From a virus, in the IMG/VR virus record IMGVR_UViG_3300018080_008428, positions 1 to 47,479 of that record: DNA of 47,479 bases; one strand, written 5' to 3'. Every line of letters begins with the position of its first letter. Position 1 is the stretch's first letter. The translations under genes were made by a program, and so were the position numbers. The notes below the pieces were generated by a model. It made no database searches. It saw nothing but the letters and a program-made list of their open reading frames with translations, and was not told the DNA's origin. Positions 35,133-43,371 of the stretch are shown here, piece after piece.

Positions 35133-36059
35133 TTATGCAACGTCATACCCCAAGACGAATGCGTCTTCATTGGCAATCTGGAAGCCAATAGGCGCATAGA
35201 TTACCGCATCCAGTACACGTTCCACGATCCGAGTATCGAAACCACGTTCAATACCGGTCCGGTCGATACCATACGTCAAGTTTTTCGGGAACGTAAGGAT
35301 GATCACACCGGAGGGCATCTTCGGTACAGACTTAATCGGGACACCTTCATAGGGCGGATCAGCTTCGCCAGTCAGGTACGGCAGTGCGGCAGAAGTGTTC
35401 GTGCCTGCGATCTGACGGATGTACGCCTGTTTGATACCATCAGAGACATAGAACCGCAACTTGGATTTGTCTCTACGATACTTCTCCGGCAGCGAATCGA
35501 CCATGTTCGGGAATACCATATCCATGTAATCGGCACTTGCATTCGTATCATACACGATAGCATCGTTCTTAGCGATTTTAATCCAGCCGTCCGTAATGGA
35601 GAGGAAATCCACATCGGCGCTGGCATCAGCCGTATCACCGTTCAGTCCCAAATCCTCAATATCATTACCGAATTGCTGTGCAGCCAGCCGCATGATATGT
35701 TTCAGAAGACGACCTTTGATATTCCCATCGGATTCAACAGTCATCCGTTTCAGGGTACGCAGGTCGAGTTCCAACCAGAGTTTGCTTTCAGTCAGCGAAA
35801 TGGAACGCTGGTCGGACGTCACGCTTCCACTCGAACCCTTCTGACCTTTCGTGTGCTTCCTCATCTGACGCCCAGCAAAGGAGAGACGGTCAATCTCTTC
35901 CTCATTCGTAGTCATCTTACGCACATCGCACTCGGACAGGATAACCTGATCATTGATCTGGTAGTCAATGAAACGGTTAGCCTGTTTAGCGTTCAGGAGC
36001 CCACCTGCGTTAAAGGTGGATTCCTGTATCAAACTTTTAAATTCCATGTCAACACTCAT
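35133..36059 (-). CDS. major capsid protein, HK97 fold (XkdG-like)
   Basis: 308 aa. XkdG/P2 gpN-type layout: N-terminal arm (MSVDMEFKSLIQESTFNAGG), a long E-loop part, SLTESKLWLELDLRTLKRM, a spine helix KGRLLKHIMRLAAQQFGNDI followed by the LGLNGDTADASADVDFLSI motif typical of this family, and a P-domain/A-domain with KLRFYVSDGIKQAYI. Ends IANEDAFVLGYDVA. A late-type promoter and a GGAG box lie upstream. It forms the icosahedral shell; the arm may be the region trimmed by the protease. Confidence 0.85.
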   Translation of the reverse strand: MSVDMEFKSLIQESTFNAGGLLNAKQANRFIDYQINDQVILSECDVRKMTTNEEEIDRLSFAGRQMRKHTKGQKGSSGSVTSDQRSISLTESKLWLELDLRTLKRMTVESDGNIKGRLLKHIMRLAAQQFGNDIEDLGLNGDTADASADVDFLSITDGWIKIAKNDAIVYDTNASADYMDMVFPNMVDSLPEKYRRDKSKLRFYVSDGIKQAYIRQIAGTNTSAALPYLTGEADPPYEGVPIKSVPKMPSGVIILTFPKNLTYGIDRTGIERGFDTRIVERVLDAVIYAPIGFQIANEDAFVLGYDVA

Positions 36060-36091
36060 CTCGACATTTCTCCTTTATTAATCAATATGAT

Positions 36092-36120
36092 TTATTGGTT
36101 AAGCATTATTGGGAAAATTT
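36092..36120 (-). promoter_or_regulatory. late-type promoter before the major capsid gene
   Basis: AAATTT (36115-36120), 17 nt starting TCCC, CAATAA (36092-36097) within TGCTTAACCAATAA. The capsid mRNA leader would keep the AAAGGAG ribosome binding site. GGGAA/TTCCC pairing around the A/T tract may also be a weak terminator of the protease gene. Confidence 0.5.
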
Positions 36121-36121
36121 T

Positions 36122-37900
36122 TTATTCCCAAAAATCCTCTGGCTCATCGCCAAGCGGAACATCTACGCTTTTGGTTTCAACTTTCTCATCTTCGGCAACA
36201 TCCTGAGAACTGGGATTCACCTGTCCGCCCAATTCCTCAATCTGTGTATGAGCCGCCTTGAGGTCAGTCTTTGTTTTCTTGAGATCTGATTTCACCGCTT
36301 TCAAGCCCTGCCGGAGTTCGGCAACCTCATCGGGAGAGACAGACTTTTCGCCTTCCTCTTCCTCTTCCAATTCTTCCTTTTCTTCCTCATCGGCAGGCTC
36401 TTCCTCTTCTTCCGGCGCATCTGCCTCGTCAATCTTTTCCTCATCGGGCCCATCCTCCGCTATGTCCTCTTCCGGCTCTGGAGCCTCTTCTTCAACTTCT
36501 TCGACTTCCTCTTCCGGAGTGTCAGATGCCTTGCCGTCCTCGACAGGAGCATACTTCACTCCATCAATTACCACAGTTTTTCCGTCCACTGCTTCCTCCT
36601 TTGTTTCACTTTCTGATTTTACTGCTTTCTCATCCGGGGATTTTGTCACCATCGCAGCAAGGGTTTTAAAAGAACTCACCCAGTCGGATTTCGCAGCATT
36701 AAAAGCCTTGATCGCTTTAAGTTCTTTATCCTCAGCAGACAAGTCTTCGTTGTACAGGATGTTGTAGAGGACACCATCAAGCACATAGGCGATATTCCGG
36801 AGTTTTTCTTTCAGATTCCGGACATCTTCTAACTCTTCATAGTTTGTCCCATCCACGTCTCCCATCACTTCGTTCATCTCGATACCTTTACCCTTGAGAG
36901 CGCCTTTCATCGATTCCGCAAACTTCTTAAAAATCGAAGACTGGTTTCCTTGCTCTTTTCGGATAGCATCAAGTTCTGCTCGGAGTGTTTTAATGTCCGA
37001 TACTTCCATCTCTTCATACTCAGTTGCACCAGACCCAATTGTCTTGCTTTCCTGCGCTGGTTTTTCGTCCTCAGACTGCTCGCTGGCCACGGACCTGGCT
37101 TCAACATCATCTCCCAAAACCAATTCAGGAATGTCGCTACTATAATCGTCCTCTTCGAGTGCAGCAGAAATCGTTTTATAGATTTCTTTCTTTTCAGAGG
37201 ACTCCAAGTGAGCTATATCATCCTCACGATTCGAGTTGAGAATATTCAGGGATGCCACTGCTGCATCAGCATTGACTTTCCCACTTAAATCTTTGTACGG
37301 TAGAATACGGGTAAACTTGCCGTCCACCATTCCGACAAACCCAAAGGATTCATCGGGCATTTTTGCTTTATCTTCATTGTTTAGCACGTATGACATAGGC
37401 TGATCTCCTTCGACTTTGAATTGCTCCACTTTAAATTCCGTACCGTGTGATAAGAGGGCTTTGACATTCATCGGACGATCAACCACACTAATCTCAACCA
37501 ACTCAATGTCGGTTAATACTTTATGCCCCTGATCGTTGTAAGTGTAATCCCGTGTGAGGTATCCGATTGAAAACCCCTTATAGACACCGGCTTGTACTTT
37601 CTTTATGACATCATCATCAAACAATTCGGCTTCGAGCCAAAGTCCACTATCCTCAACGATTAGTACCTTAGCGACGCCCGCGCCACCAAGAAACGGGTTG
37701 TGCATTTGCCGAATATTTGAGAAACGAGCATAAGAATTCACCGCTTTACTAATTGTATCAACAGGTACAATCTCTTCCATGGTGTCGAGATTGTCCTTTG
37801 ACGCCCATCCAATGACTTTATAGCCACCGTCTTTCGTTTCCTTTTGGTCAATTATTTTCAGACCAATGACGTTAAGATTTTTATCGTCAACCTTGTTCAT
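36122..37900 (-). CDS. XkdF-like prohead protease fused to an acidic scaffold-like tail
   Basis: 592 aa from the ATG at 37900 (GGAG 6 nt before it); four extra upstream codons are in frame. Residues 1-145 resemble the XkdF/U35-type phage serine protease: KVIGWASKDNLDTMEEIVP, IRQMHNPFLGGAGVAKVL (His67) and GVYKGFSIGYL (Ser111), then VDRPMNVKALLSHG. Residues about 170-240 carry FGFVGMVDGKFTRILPYKD, usual in XkdF. The last 200 residues are very acidic (runs of EEE) and then coiled coil (RQGLKAVKSDLKKTKTDLK). Protease plus scaffold in one chain allows assembly and self-removal from the prohead. Confidence 0.75.
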   Translation of the reverse strand: MNKVDDKNLNVIGLKIIDQKETKDGGYKVIGWASKDNLDTMEEIVPVDTISKAVNSYARFSNIRQMHNPFLGGAGVAKVLIVEDSGLWLEAELFDDDVIKKVQAGVYKGFSIGYLTRDYTYNDQGHKVLTDIELVEISVVDRPMNVKALLSHGTEFKVEQFKVEGDQPMSYVLNNEDKAKMPDESFGFVGMVDGKFTRILPYKDLSGKVNADAAVASLNILNSNREDDIAHLESSEKKEIYKTISAALEEDDYSSDIPELVLGDDVEARSVASEQSEDEKPAQESKTIGSGATEYEEMEVSDIKTLRAELDAIRKEQGNQSSIFKKFAESMKGALKGKGIEMNEVMGDVDGTNYEELEDVRNLKEKLRNIAYVLDGVLYNILYNEDLSAEDKELKAIKAFNAAKSDWVSSFKTLAAMVTKSPDEKAVKSESETKEEAVDGKTVVIDGVKYAPVEDGKASDTPEEEVEEVEEEAPEPEEDIAEDGPDEEKIDEADAPEEEEEPADEEEKEELEEEEEGEKSVSPDEVAELRQGLKAVKSDLKKTKTDLKAAHTQIEELGGQVNPSSQDVAEDEKVETKSVDVPLGDEPEDFWE

Positions 37901-37914
37901 CGTGTTCTCCATAT

Positions 37915-38859
37915 TTAGGATCGAGTTACCGTTCTACGCATCGAGTCAACCACCAATACAGAACGACAATGAGGATGTAACGGCGGTGCTGCATACCCTT
38001 CCCCAGCTAAGTCAATCGCATCTTTCGTTATGCCCTCTGGATTCAATAACGCATCCACACTTTCAGGAAATGGTGAAATATCCGGCAAAGCCTCTTCGCC
38101 AGATTCCATAACTTTTTCCAAGTGCTCTACGATCCACGACACTTCAAATACTTCACCATTCATAGTGTCGCAGACTTCACTGGTGCGCTCATCCATCACC
38201 GCAACGAATCGCACAGTCGCTACATTGTTTTCGTGAAATGCAAATACCCGTGACCAATTCCGGACACGGTTTGCAGAGGTGCGAGCCACACGCTCATACT
38301 TCCAAAATTCTGTATTCACCACCCCGTTTAACTTCTCATAGATTTGACGGGCTGCTGCTTTTGCCCCCAATCCCTCTTCAAAAACTGCTTCCCGAATTAA
38401 TGTGGAAATATCATCGGAATACGAACCAAACTGTTTGCCAACATAGAAATAATCACTCTGTTTCAGGTACTCCATTGCCTGAAAATCACGGACGTTAAAA
38501 GAGGCGTTGAGCACAGCACTGGATTTAGAGGTATTATAAATTTCCTCAACGTACTGGTCGATAGTGCCAGACATCCGCTTGAGCATATTCCCGTTCCACT
38601 CTTTATTGGCAATACGATTGATGTGCTTAACCAGTGCCTCTTTATCATAATTCAGTTCCAGCCCAGTAATAATCTCATCAGTCTTATCCCTGATTTTCTC
38701 TACGCCGACAATAAAATCCTCAACGATAGAGGCTGCATACCCAAACTCCAAGTTCAGGAAGTCGTTATCGTCCAGCGGATCAGTTTCGGCTGAATCCGCA
38801 GCCTTAAATGCGTCCGCTAACTCAAGTTTACTGACTATATTTGCGTCGAATAGACTCAC
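37915..38859 (-). CDS. MuF-like minor head protein
   Basis: 314 aa, GTG start at 38859, overlapping the portal end by 32 nt. C-terminal MuF (SPP1 gp7-type) core: VARTSANRVRNWSRVFAFHE, FVAVMDERTSEVCDTMNGEVF and PPLHPHCRSVLVVDSMR with the conserved Cys and His residues. The N-terminal 150 residues are helical. Minor head proteins of this type sit with the portal in procapsids and may go with DNA into the host. No additional C-terminal toxin domain is present. Confidence 0.8.
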   Translation of the reverse strand: MSLFDANIVSKLELADAFKAADSAETDPLDDNDFLNLEFGYAASIVEDFIVGVEKIRDKTDEIITGLELNYDKEALVKHINRIANKEWNGNMLKRMSGTIDQYVEEIYNTSKSSAVLNASFNVRDFQAMEYLKQSDYFYVGKQFGSYSDDISTLIREAVFEEGLGAKAAARQIYEKLNGVVNTEFWKYERVARTSANRVRNWSRVFAFHENNVATVRFVAVMDERTSEVCDTMNGEVFEVSWIVEHLEKVMESGEEALPDISPFPESVDALLNPEGITKDAIDLAGEGYAAPPLHPHCRSVLVVDSMRRTVTRS

Positions 38860-40423
38860 TCAGTATATCCAGGGCTTTGGTTTCTGTTGGCGTTAATACG
38901 GTATCAATGACCTTATTTGCGTTTTCGTTGGCCTGATTGGATTTCGCCTGCTTTAACTCTTCAATTGCTCGTAACTTATCCTCACGCTCAAGGATATAGA
39001 TAGGTGTATCAGCAACATCATCATCCTCATATTCCGGTAAACCAATAAAGGCACGAATCTCGTTAAGCGATCCGGCTCTTGTGGATGCAGCACGGTCGGC
39101 TTTTTTCAGGTCTAAATCCGGATAAGAGATGTGCATCTTTTTCCACTGAAATCGAACTTTTACATCTTCGGAGTTGGTTTTACTCTTAATGATGTCCTGT
39201 ACAATGGTCTGATTGATCAGTTCATCAAATTCAACTCGCTCCGGATTAAAAACCTGCTCTTCGGCAATCTCTTTGGCTGCATTAGCAGAGGCACGATTCA
39301 CATTCTCTACGTCTCCAGTAATAATTGGTGACAAACGCCAGATCCTGCGAATCTTTTTATCGTTTGCCTCTTCATATTTTTTCCAACGAGCATCTTTCCA
39401 TTTGTTCATCTCAACAATCTGGATGCCGGCTCGCTGTAAAGGTTTAGTTGGATCGTAACCAGCATCTTCCCCTTCAACCTGCATTACCAGAAAACGGCCC
39501 GCACCGTCCGTCCTATTAAAATTCTCTTTCAGGTAGTTCTGTATATCATCTTCACCATCAATTATCTCACCGTTGGAAATAATCATGGCATAATCAGGTA
39601 CGTTATTATTCTTAAACCGATTGTTATTGGATTTCGCAGCGTAATGATTCCCGGTAATCGCTAATTCGGCTGGTATGTAACGGGGAACGCCATAGTAGGT
39701 AGAATGGGTATTATGAATCTTGACCATGATGAGTTCACTGGCTTGTCTTTCATACGGCACTTCTTTGTATTCACCAGTTTTCCGATCCATTATGCGGTCA
39801 TCGCCAAAATCCCTGTAAAACATAATTGGATCACCGCCACTCAGTTGCACGAATCCCTGCGGTTCCCGTTTACCATTAACTACTTTATCACGTCTTTTCC
39901 GGATATTCTTTGCCGGGCAGAAATAGACAGAGGCGATGTCACCTTTTCGGTTGCGTACAACCTCCATAAATCCGTGTCCAAAAGTTTCACGGTCACGAAT
40001 TATACGTTTGCCGATACTTACAAAATTTTCATGTCGAGTGTTCGGATCGGTTAAGACTTCCTTAATAGCATCCGCCTGTTTTTTAACTGCACCCTTCATC
40101 TTCTCTTCGGCGGACAATTCTTCATCTATTGCATTAATAAGCCATCCGAATCCCGCAACATTTTGTTCCATTGCAGTAATATTACCAGCAACGATCTCAC
40201 TCTTTTCCGGTACAACAGCCAGAGCGTGCATATCAAAGGGGGTCGGGACAATATTATGTTCATTCTCGCCCTCATAAATGGACGATTCCTTTTGTATCGC
40301 CTGCTTGGTTTCGGCCTTCTCTTTGTTATAGACAACCTTGCGGCCAAACAGGTTTAAAGCCTTGTCAATCTCATCTCTTGCCCCAGCTTTAATTAGTTTT
40401 GCTTTGACTTTCCCTTTTCCCAT
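38828..40423 (-). CDS. portal protein, PBSX type
   Basis: 531 aa. PBSX/XkdE-like portal: PEKSEIVAGNITAMEQNVAG at the start, FVSIGKRIIRDRETFGHGFME, VYFCPAKNIRKRRDK, IMVKIHNTHSTYYGVPRYIP (the conserved YYGxPxY motif), then AKSNNNRFKNNNVPDYAM, and a stem/wing part with RRIWRLSPIITGDVENVNRAS. The ring of 12 forms the DNA gate of the capsid. No terminase gene lies upstream: the neighbours on the right are small early-type genes. A strong sigma70 promoter lies upstream. Confidence 0.85.
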   Translation of the reverse strand: MGKGKVKAKLIKAGARDEIDKALNLFGRKVVYNKEKAETKQAIQKESSIYEGENEHNIVPTPFDMHALAVVPEKSEIVAGNITAMEQNVAGFGWLINAIDEELSAEEKMKGAVKKQADAIKEVLTDPNTRHENFVSIGKRIIRDRETFGHGFMEVVRNRKGDIASVYFCPAKNIRKRRDKVVNGKREPQGFVQLSGGDPIMFYRDFGDDRIMDRKTGEYKEVPYERQASELIMVKIHNTHSTYYGVPRYIPAELAITGNHYAAKSNNNRFKNNNVPDYAMIISNGEIIDGEDDIQNYLKENFNRTDGAGRFLVMQVEGEDAGYDPTKPLQRAGIQIVEMNKWKDARWKKYEEANDKKIRRIWRLSPIITGDVENVNRASANAAKEIAEEQVFNPERVEFDELINQTIVQDIIKSKTNSEDVKVRFQWKKMHISYPDLDLKKADRAASTRAGSLNEIRAFIGLPEYEDDDVADTPIYILEREDKLRAIEELKQAKSNQANENANKVIDTVLTPTETKALDILSESIRRKYSQ

Positions 40424-40459
40424 AACACCTTTGATGTTTATTTATTAATGCATTATGCT

Positions 40460-40503
40460 TTATCAATCAAACTAATTATATATATACAACAATAGGAAGT
40501 CAA
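40460..40503 (-). promoter_or_regulatory. sigma70 promoter plus late-type box before the portal gene
   Basis: Minus strand TTGACT (40498-40503), 17 nt, TATAAT (40475-40480), a near-perfect sigma70 promoter. Just after it lies GTTTGATTGATAAAGC with TGATAA at 40460-40465, the same box as in the late-type promoters. Two start points are therefore likely for the head operon. Confidence 0.65.
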
Positions 40504-40565
40504 TGCAAGTTGGTTACTTGACAATGGTACTCGAAAAGTTCCACGGTGGGAAAGATGTCGGTGGG

Positions 40566-40598
40566 AATAAAAAGACCCTGCAAGTCTCTTTACAGGCC
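40566..40598 (-). terminator. possible terminator of the early block
   Basis: On the minus strand an imperfect stem (GGCCTG ... CAGGGTC) is followed by TCTTTTTATT. It lies after the last early gene and before the portal promoter, where a stop would be expected. Stem pairing is weak. Confidence 0.35.
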
Positions 40599-40650
40599 TT
40601 TTCGACTACAACGTTTTTTCATTCAGGCGGTATTTGATAATGATGTTAAG

Positions 40651-40848
40651 TTAATATACTACAATGGTCGTCTCCTTTCGTTTGGTTCGAGATTGCACCT
40701 GTTTCTGATTACAAGCACAGTAAAGTGAATTAACCTTCCAGGGCATTTTTGGTTTCACTTTTTTACGTCCGAGTTGACTCAGAAATTTCGTGTGAAGTCC
40801 TTTAAAATCTTTCAGGATGTCTACCAACTCCAAATCGTTAAAACTCAT
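40651..40848 (-). CDS. small protein of unknown function
   Basis: 65 aa. N-terminal acidic helix (LELVDILKDFKGLHTKFLSQ), then basic (GRKKVKPKMPWK) and a CAC pair (LYCACNQKQ). No recognised family. No good ribosome binding site, but the start lies 9 nt after the stop of the possibly broken upstream frame, so coupling is possible. It is the last gene of the early block. Confidence 0.4.
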   Translation of the reverse strand: MSFNDLELVDILKDFKGLHTKFLSQLGRKKVKPKMPWKVNSLYCACNQKQVQSRTKRKETTIVVY

Positions 40849-40856
40849 CCAGACAT

Positions 40857-41061
40857 TCAGGCTTCGACCGCCTCCTCCGAGACTTTCAACTTTAGCACAT
40901 CGTTGACACTTGCTTTGTCTGGTAACTCCTCTTTATTGGCGTATAAACTACCGGACTCTGCTTCACGGCCACACTGCGTCTCACCCGAATCATCTTTGAC
41001 ATAATGTCACGTTCTCCCCGTTGCAAATACAGCAGGCAAAATCCCTTTTCCTTATCTTGTG
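40857..41061 (-). pseudogene. small Cys-rich gene, apparently frame-disrupted
   Basis: Two open frames on the minus strand join well only with a one-base skip near 40994-40999 (in the run CAAAG). The first reads KRDFACCICNGENVTLCQ, the second DDSGETQCGREAESGSLY and continues to a TGA at 40857 (ends VSEEAVEA). Together they would make a small four/five-Cys protein like its neighbours. Neither frame has a clear ATG; GGGGAG occurs within. It may be a decayed gene, a sequencing slip in an A-run, or a +1 frameshift. Confidence 0.3.
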
Positions 41062-41067
41062 TTATTG

Positions 41068-41292
41068 TTACGACTGTAACTCTTCTTCTAAAACTTCCGG
41101 CGACCACAATACACCACATAGCGGCTTTAATACCTCAATCGGTGCGTTCTTAGCGTGGGTGCACCGTAACACCCCATTGTCCATATTGAGTTTCTCACAC
41201 TTGTTCCCACGTGTTGGGTCAATCTGACACTCATCATACTTCAAATAGAAATTTTCCGGTGTCAGGTTTTTCCTGTCCGATTTCTTACTCAC
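41068..41292 (-). CDS. Cys-containing small protein, early block
   Basis: 74 aa, GTG start at 41292 overlapping the upstream TGA (GTGA), with AAGGAG and good spacing. The reading frame extends further upstream but only as a shadow of the preceding gene. Four Cys are spread as DECQIDPTRGNKCEKL, LRCTHAKN and PLCG, a possible zinc or iron-sulfur-type site. No family recognised. Confidence 0.6.
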   Translation of the reverse strand: MSKKSDRKNLTPENFYLKYDECQIDPTRGNKCEKLNMDNGVLRCTHAKNAPIEVLKPLCGVLWSPEVLEEELQS

Positions 41293-41612
41293 AAATCCTC
41301 TCCTTCCGCTGCCAGTTGAAATAAATTCTCTAACAGATACGTTTGTTTTGTTTGCTCTCTTACAAAATGGCTCGTAACCAGAAACCATCGGTACTTATCA
41401 TACCACGCCTTAATATTTATCACACCTAATCGTTCAGCGATTTTATGTAACAATCGCTTGGCATCCACCACATCATCAGGGAAATATGCAGCCCACGTAT
41501 GTCCACGATACTCGACAAAGTACCGTGGACGTGGTAAGGTGAATTTTTCGCCAGTGCGTAATGAAATATACCGTGCATTATCCCACTGCGTTTTCTGGAC
41601 GAATATGCTCAT
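41289..41612 (-). CDS. early-block protein of unknown function
   Basis: 107 aa. Mixed Arg, Trp and Tyr rich sequence with RPRYFVEYRGHTWAAYFPDD, then a helix DAKRLLHKIAERLGVINIK, WYDKYRWFLVTSHF and an acidic end. No domain is recognised. The ATG overlaps the stop of the upstream membrane protein (ATGA), and its own end overlaps the next GTG, so the three genes are one translational unit. Confidence 0.65.
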   Translation of the reverse strand: MSIFVQKTQWDNARYISLRTGEKFTLPRPRYFVEYRGHTWAAYFPDDVVDAKRLLHKIAERLGVINIKAWYDKYRWFLVTSHFVREQTKQTYLLENLFQLAAEGEDL

Positions 41613-41932
41613 TGTACCCTGTGACTCCTTCTCAACGAATCCATTTGAGCAAAAGAATCATCCGAAGAACGAAATGAGTGCGGTACAGGTGGGTGATTGA
41701 TTATATAGCGAGTCAGTTCCGTCCTGAGACGTATTGTGTTTTCCAATACGCCGGATGTCTCATCGACTATCTCATAGAATGAGTCATAGTACGTCTGTTC
41801 CCAACTCTCGATAATACTTTTCTGGTATTGGATCTTTACCCTTTGAGCAAAGATGATCAGTACGGCTCCCAACAACAAACCAGTAACTATCTGGCTTTTG
41901 TGTGAACCTTGTAACCATTTTTTCCAGCTCAT
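41609..41932 (-). CDS. single-pass membrane protein, early block
   Basis: 107 aa. Basic N-terminus (KKWLQGSHKSQ), one membrane helix at about 15-31 (IVTGLLLGAVLIIFAQR), then a soluble helical part (WEQTYYDSFYEIVDETSG). A small inner-membrane protein in the early region could serve superinfection exclusion or host takeover; there is no specific evidence. ATGA overlap with the next gene; 4-nt overlap with the previous one. Confidence 0.65.
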   Translation of the reverse strand: MSWKKWLQGSHKSQIVTGLLLGAVLIIFAQRVKIQYQKSIIESWEQTYYDSFYEIVDETSGVLENTIRLRTELTRYIINHPPVPHSFRSSDDSFAQMDSLRRSHRVQ

Positions 41933-42270
41933 GCTTCGGCTCCAGCCAATTCCTGAGCCTCTTCGATTGATGCGGTAACTTCCGCATCCTCATTATCCGC
42001 ATCCTCTGCAATTTCCTCATACACACGCGGAAATTGACATTTCGGGCAAACCACATCAGCACCAGTGGTGAGATTTGTGCCAACTTTACCCCGACCGTAA
42101 CATCCATCCTGTTTACAATTCGGATTAGGTTCCGGTGCATCGACTTCGATTGTATTTGGGAATTTCTCTACAAGTAGAGCCATTCCAAGACTATTTTGAA
42201 CAATAACCTGCCCATCATCATTGTAATCCAAGTGATCGCTTTGCGCTGCAAATGTCTGCAACTTCTCCAT
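41929..42270 (-). CDS. zinc-ribbon-like small protein
   Basis: 113 aa from the ATG at 42270 (AAAGGG 8 nt upstream); a second ATG two codons earlier is too close to the binding site. Central Cys pairs: NPNCKQDGCYGRGKVG and DVVCPKCQF form a likely zinc ribbon (C-x4-C and C-x2-C, with a GxG turn as in DnaJ-type fingers). The tail is Glu/Ala-rich (EEIAEDADNEDAEV). Could be a transcription or chaperone-like regulator; unknown. Confidence 0.65.
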   Translation of the reverse strand: MEKLQTFAAQSDHLDYNDDGQVIVQNSLGMALLVEKFPNTIEVDAPEPNPNCKQDGCYGRGKVGTNLTTGADVVCPKCQFPRVYEEIAEDADNEDAEVTASIEEAQELAGAEA

Positions 42271-42288
42271 CGACATTACCCTTTCTCT

Positions 42289-42627
42289 TTAGTGATTATT
42301 CAATAAATAGTAGCGTTGCTCACGCCACTCATCGTTCTCGTTCCAGTGTATTACTACTCCAATAAACCCCTCACTGAACATTCGCATACGAAACGTCTCA
42401 TCCCGTGCCAGACTACTCGCAAACATCTGCACCATCTTTTTCGTAGGTTCCTCTGTTGCATTTTGCGCTGATATGCCTAACGGTATTTCATAATCGTCCT
42501 CATGCCCCTGTTTCCACGGCTCTTCATCTGACTGGGATTGTACATCCGGACGCAGATTCTTTTGGCTCGGAGTCGTTAATACGATTGGGGCAAATAGTTT
42601 CTCAATTGGCTTCGGTGCTTTACTCAT
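42289..42627 (-). CDS. early-block protein of unknown function
   Basis: 112 aa. N-terminal half is unordered and Pro/Ser/Asp rich. C-terminal half is a helix plus strands (MVQMFASSLARDETFRMRMF, GFIGVVIHWNENDEWREQRY). GAAAGGG lies 4 nt before the ATG. Promoter of the early family just upstream at 42684-42712. No domain recognised. Confidence 0.65.
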   Translation of the reverse strand: MSKAPKPIEKLFAPIVLTTPSQKNLRPDVQSQSDEEPWKQGHEDDYEIPLGISAQNATEEPTKKMVQMFASSLARDETFRMRMFSEGFIGVVIHWNENDEWREQRYYLLNNH

Positions 42628-42683
42628 ATTACCCTTTCGCTTTACCTATATAACTTAATAGTTAAAAAAATATGACCACTTAT

Positions 42684-42712
42684 AGCATAACGAATAATGC
42701 GTTATTAGGCAA
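42684..42712 (-). promoter_or_regulatory. early-family promoter 3
   Basis: Minus strand TTGCCT (42707-42712), 17 nt, TATGCT (42684-42689), then ATAAG. Core GCATTATTCGTTATGC matches the two promoters at 44.6 and 46.4 kb. An overlapping alternative, TTGACA-16-TAATAA, also resembles sigma70 and the late-type box. Confidence 0.5.
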
Positions 42713-43348
42713 TCATTTATCCTTGTCAACCAGTTCGTACCCACGGATGTCAGCACACTCTTCACAACAGCGTTCACCATCGGTAAACTCAAGTGATAGT
42801 TTCGTCACTTTCAGCGGTTCATTAACAAATATCTCACCACAAAAAACGCAAAACCATTCCGACTTAACCGGAATCGCATAGTACCATTCTCCGGTCGGTG
42901 AGTCGTGGTGGAAATTATGAACTTTGATTCCTTTCTGATCGCCGTGTTCATATTCATAAATCTTGAATGAGCAGTCCGTTTCTGGAAGTATCTTGGACAA
43001 AAATTGCTGTCCATCATTCTTGCCATCCAGGGCAAGTTGAGCATGACCACCCAAATTTCTCCACCCGAAGTTACGTCTCTCGACATACCAGAGTCCGGGT
43101 TTCTCTTCGTTCTCCAATTCCTGTAAGGTGTATTTCAGATTTTCGGCAAGGCACTGCCATTCCCAATCGAAAAAACTCTGGCTCCCGAGGGTATTTTCAA
43201 ACGCCTCATCTTCATTTTCGTACACACCTTCATCCACCAATCGTTTGGCTTCCGCTTTAGCCAAATCAAGCGCACTCCAAGAGTGTCGGAGTATATCCTC
43301 ATCTCTGCGCTTCCTTATCCCTTCTTTAGCGTTGTTGATTTCTGACAT
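42713..43348 (-). CDS. zinc-finger-containing early protein
   Basis: 211 aa from the ATG at 43348, with GAGG about 5 nt before it; the frame remains open upstream to a GTG within a palindrome. Two thirds is helical and charged (ALDLAKAEAKRLVDEGVYEN). The C-terminus carries FCVFCGEIFVNEP and GERCCEECADIRGYE, a four-Cys finger (CxxC ... CxxC). A middle part, GWRNLGGHAQLALDGKNDG, is unrecognised. A 15-bp palindrome lies upstream, suggesting repressor control. Confidence 0.65.
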   Translation of the reverse strand: MSEINNAKEGIRKRRDEDILRHSWSALDLAKAEAKRLVDEGVYENEDEAFENTLGSQSFFDWEWQCLAENLKYTLQELENEEKPGLWYVERRNFGWRNLGGHAQLALDGKNDGQQFLSKILPETDCSFKIYEYEHGDQKGIKVHNFHHDSPTGEWYYAIPVKSEWFCVFCGEIFVNEPLKVTKLSLEFTDGERCCEECADIRGYELVDKDK

Positions 43349-43371
43349 CATTACCTCTTCCGTAATCTTGT

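Noticed and set aside
35070-36206. 378-residue plus-strand open frame
   Set aside because: Antisense of the major capsid gene, which has clear family motifs.
36258-36767. Ser-rich plus-strand frame
   Set aside because: Reverse of the Glu-rich (GAA/GAG) scaffold-like tail; low complexity artefact.
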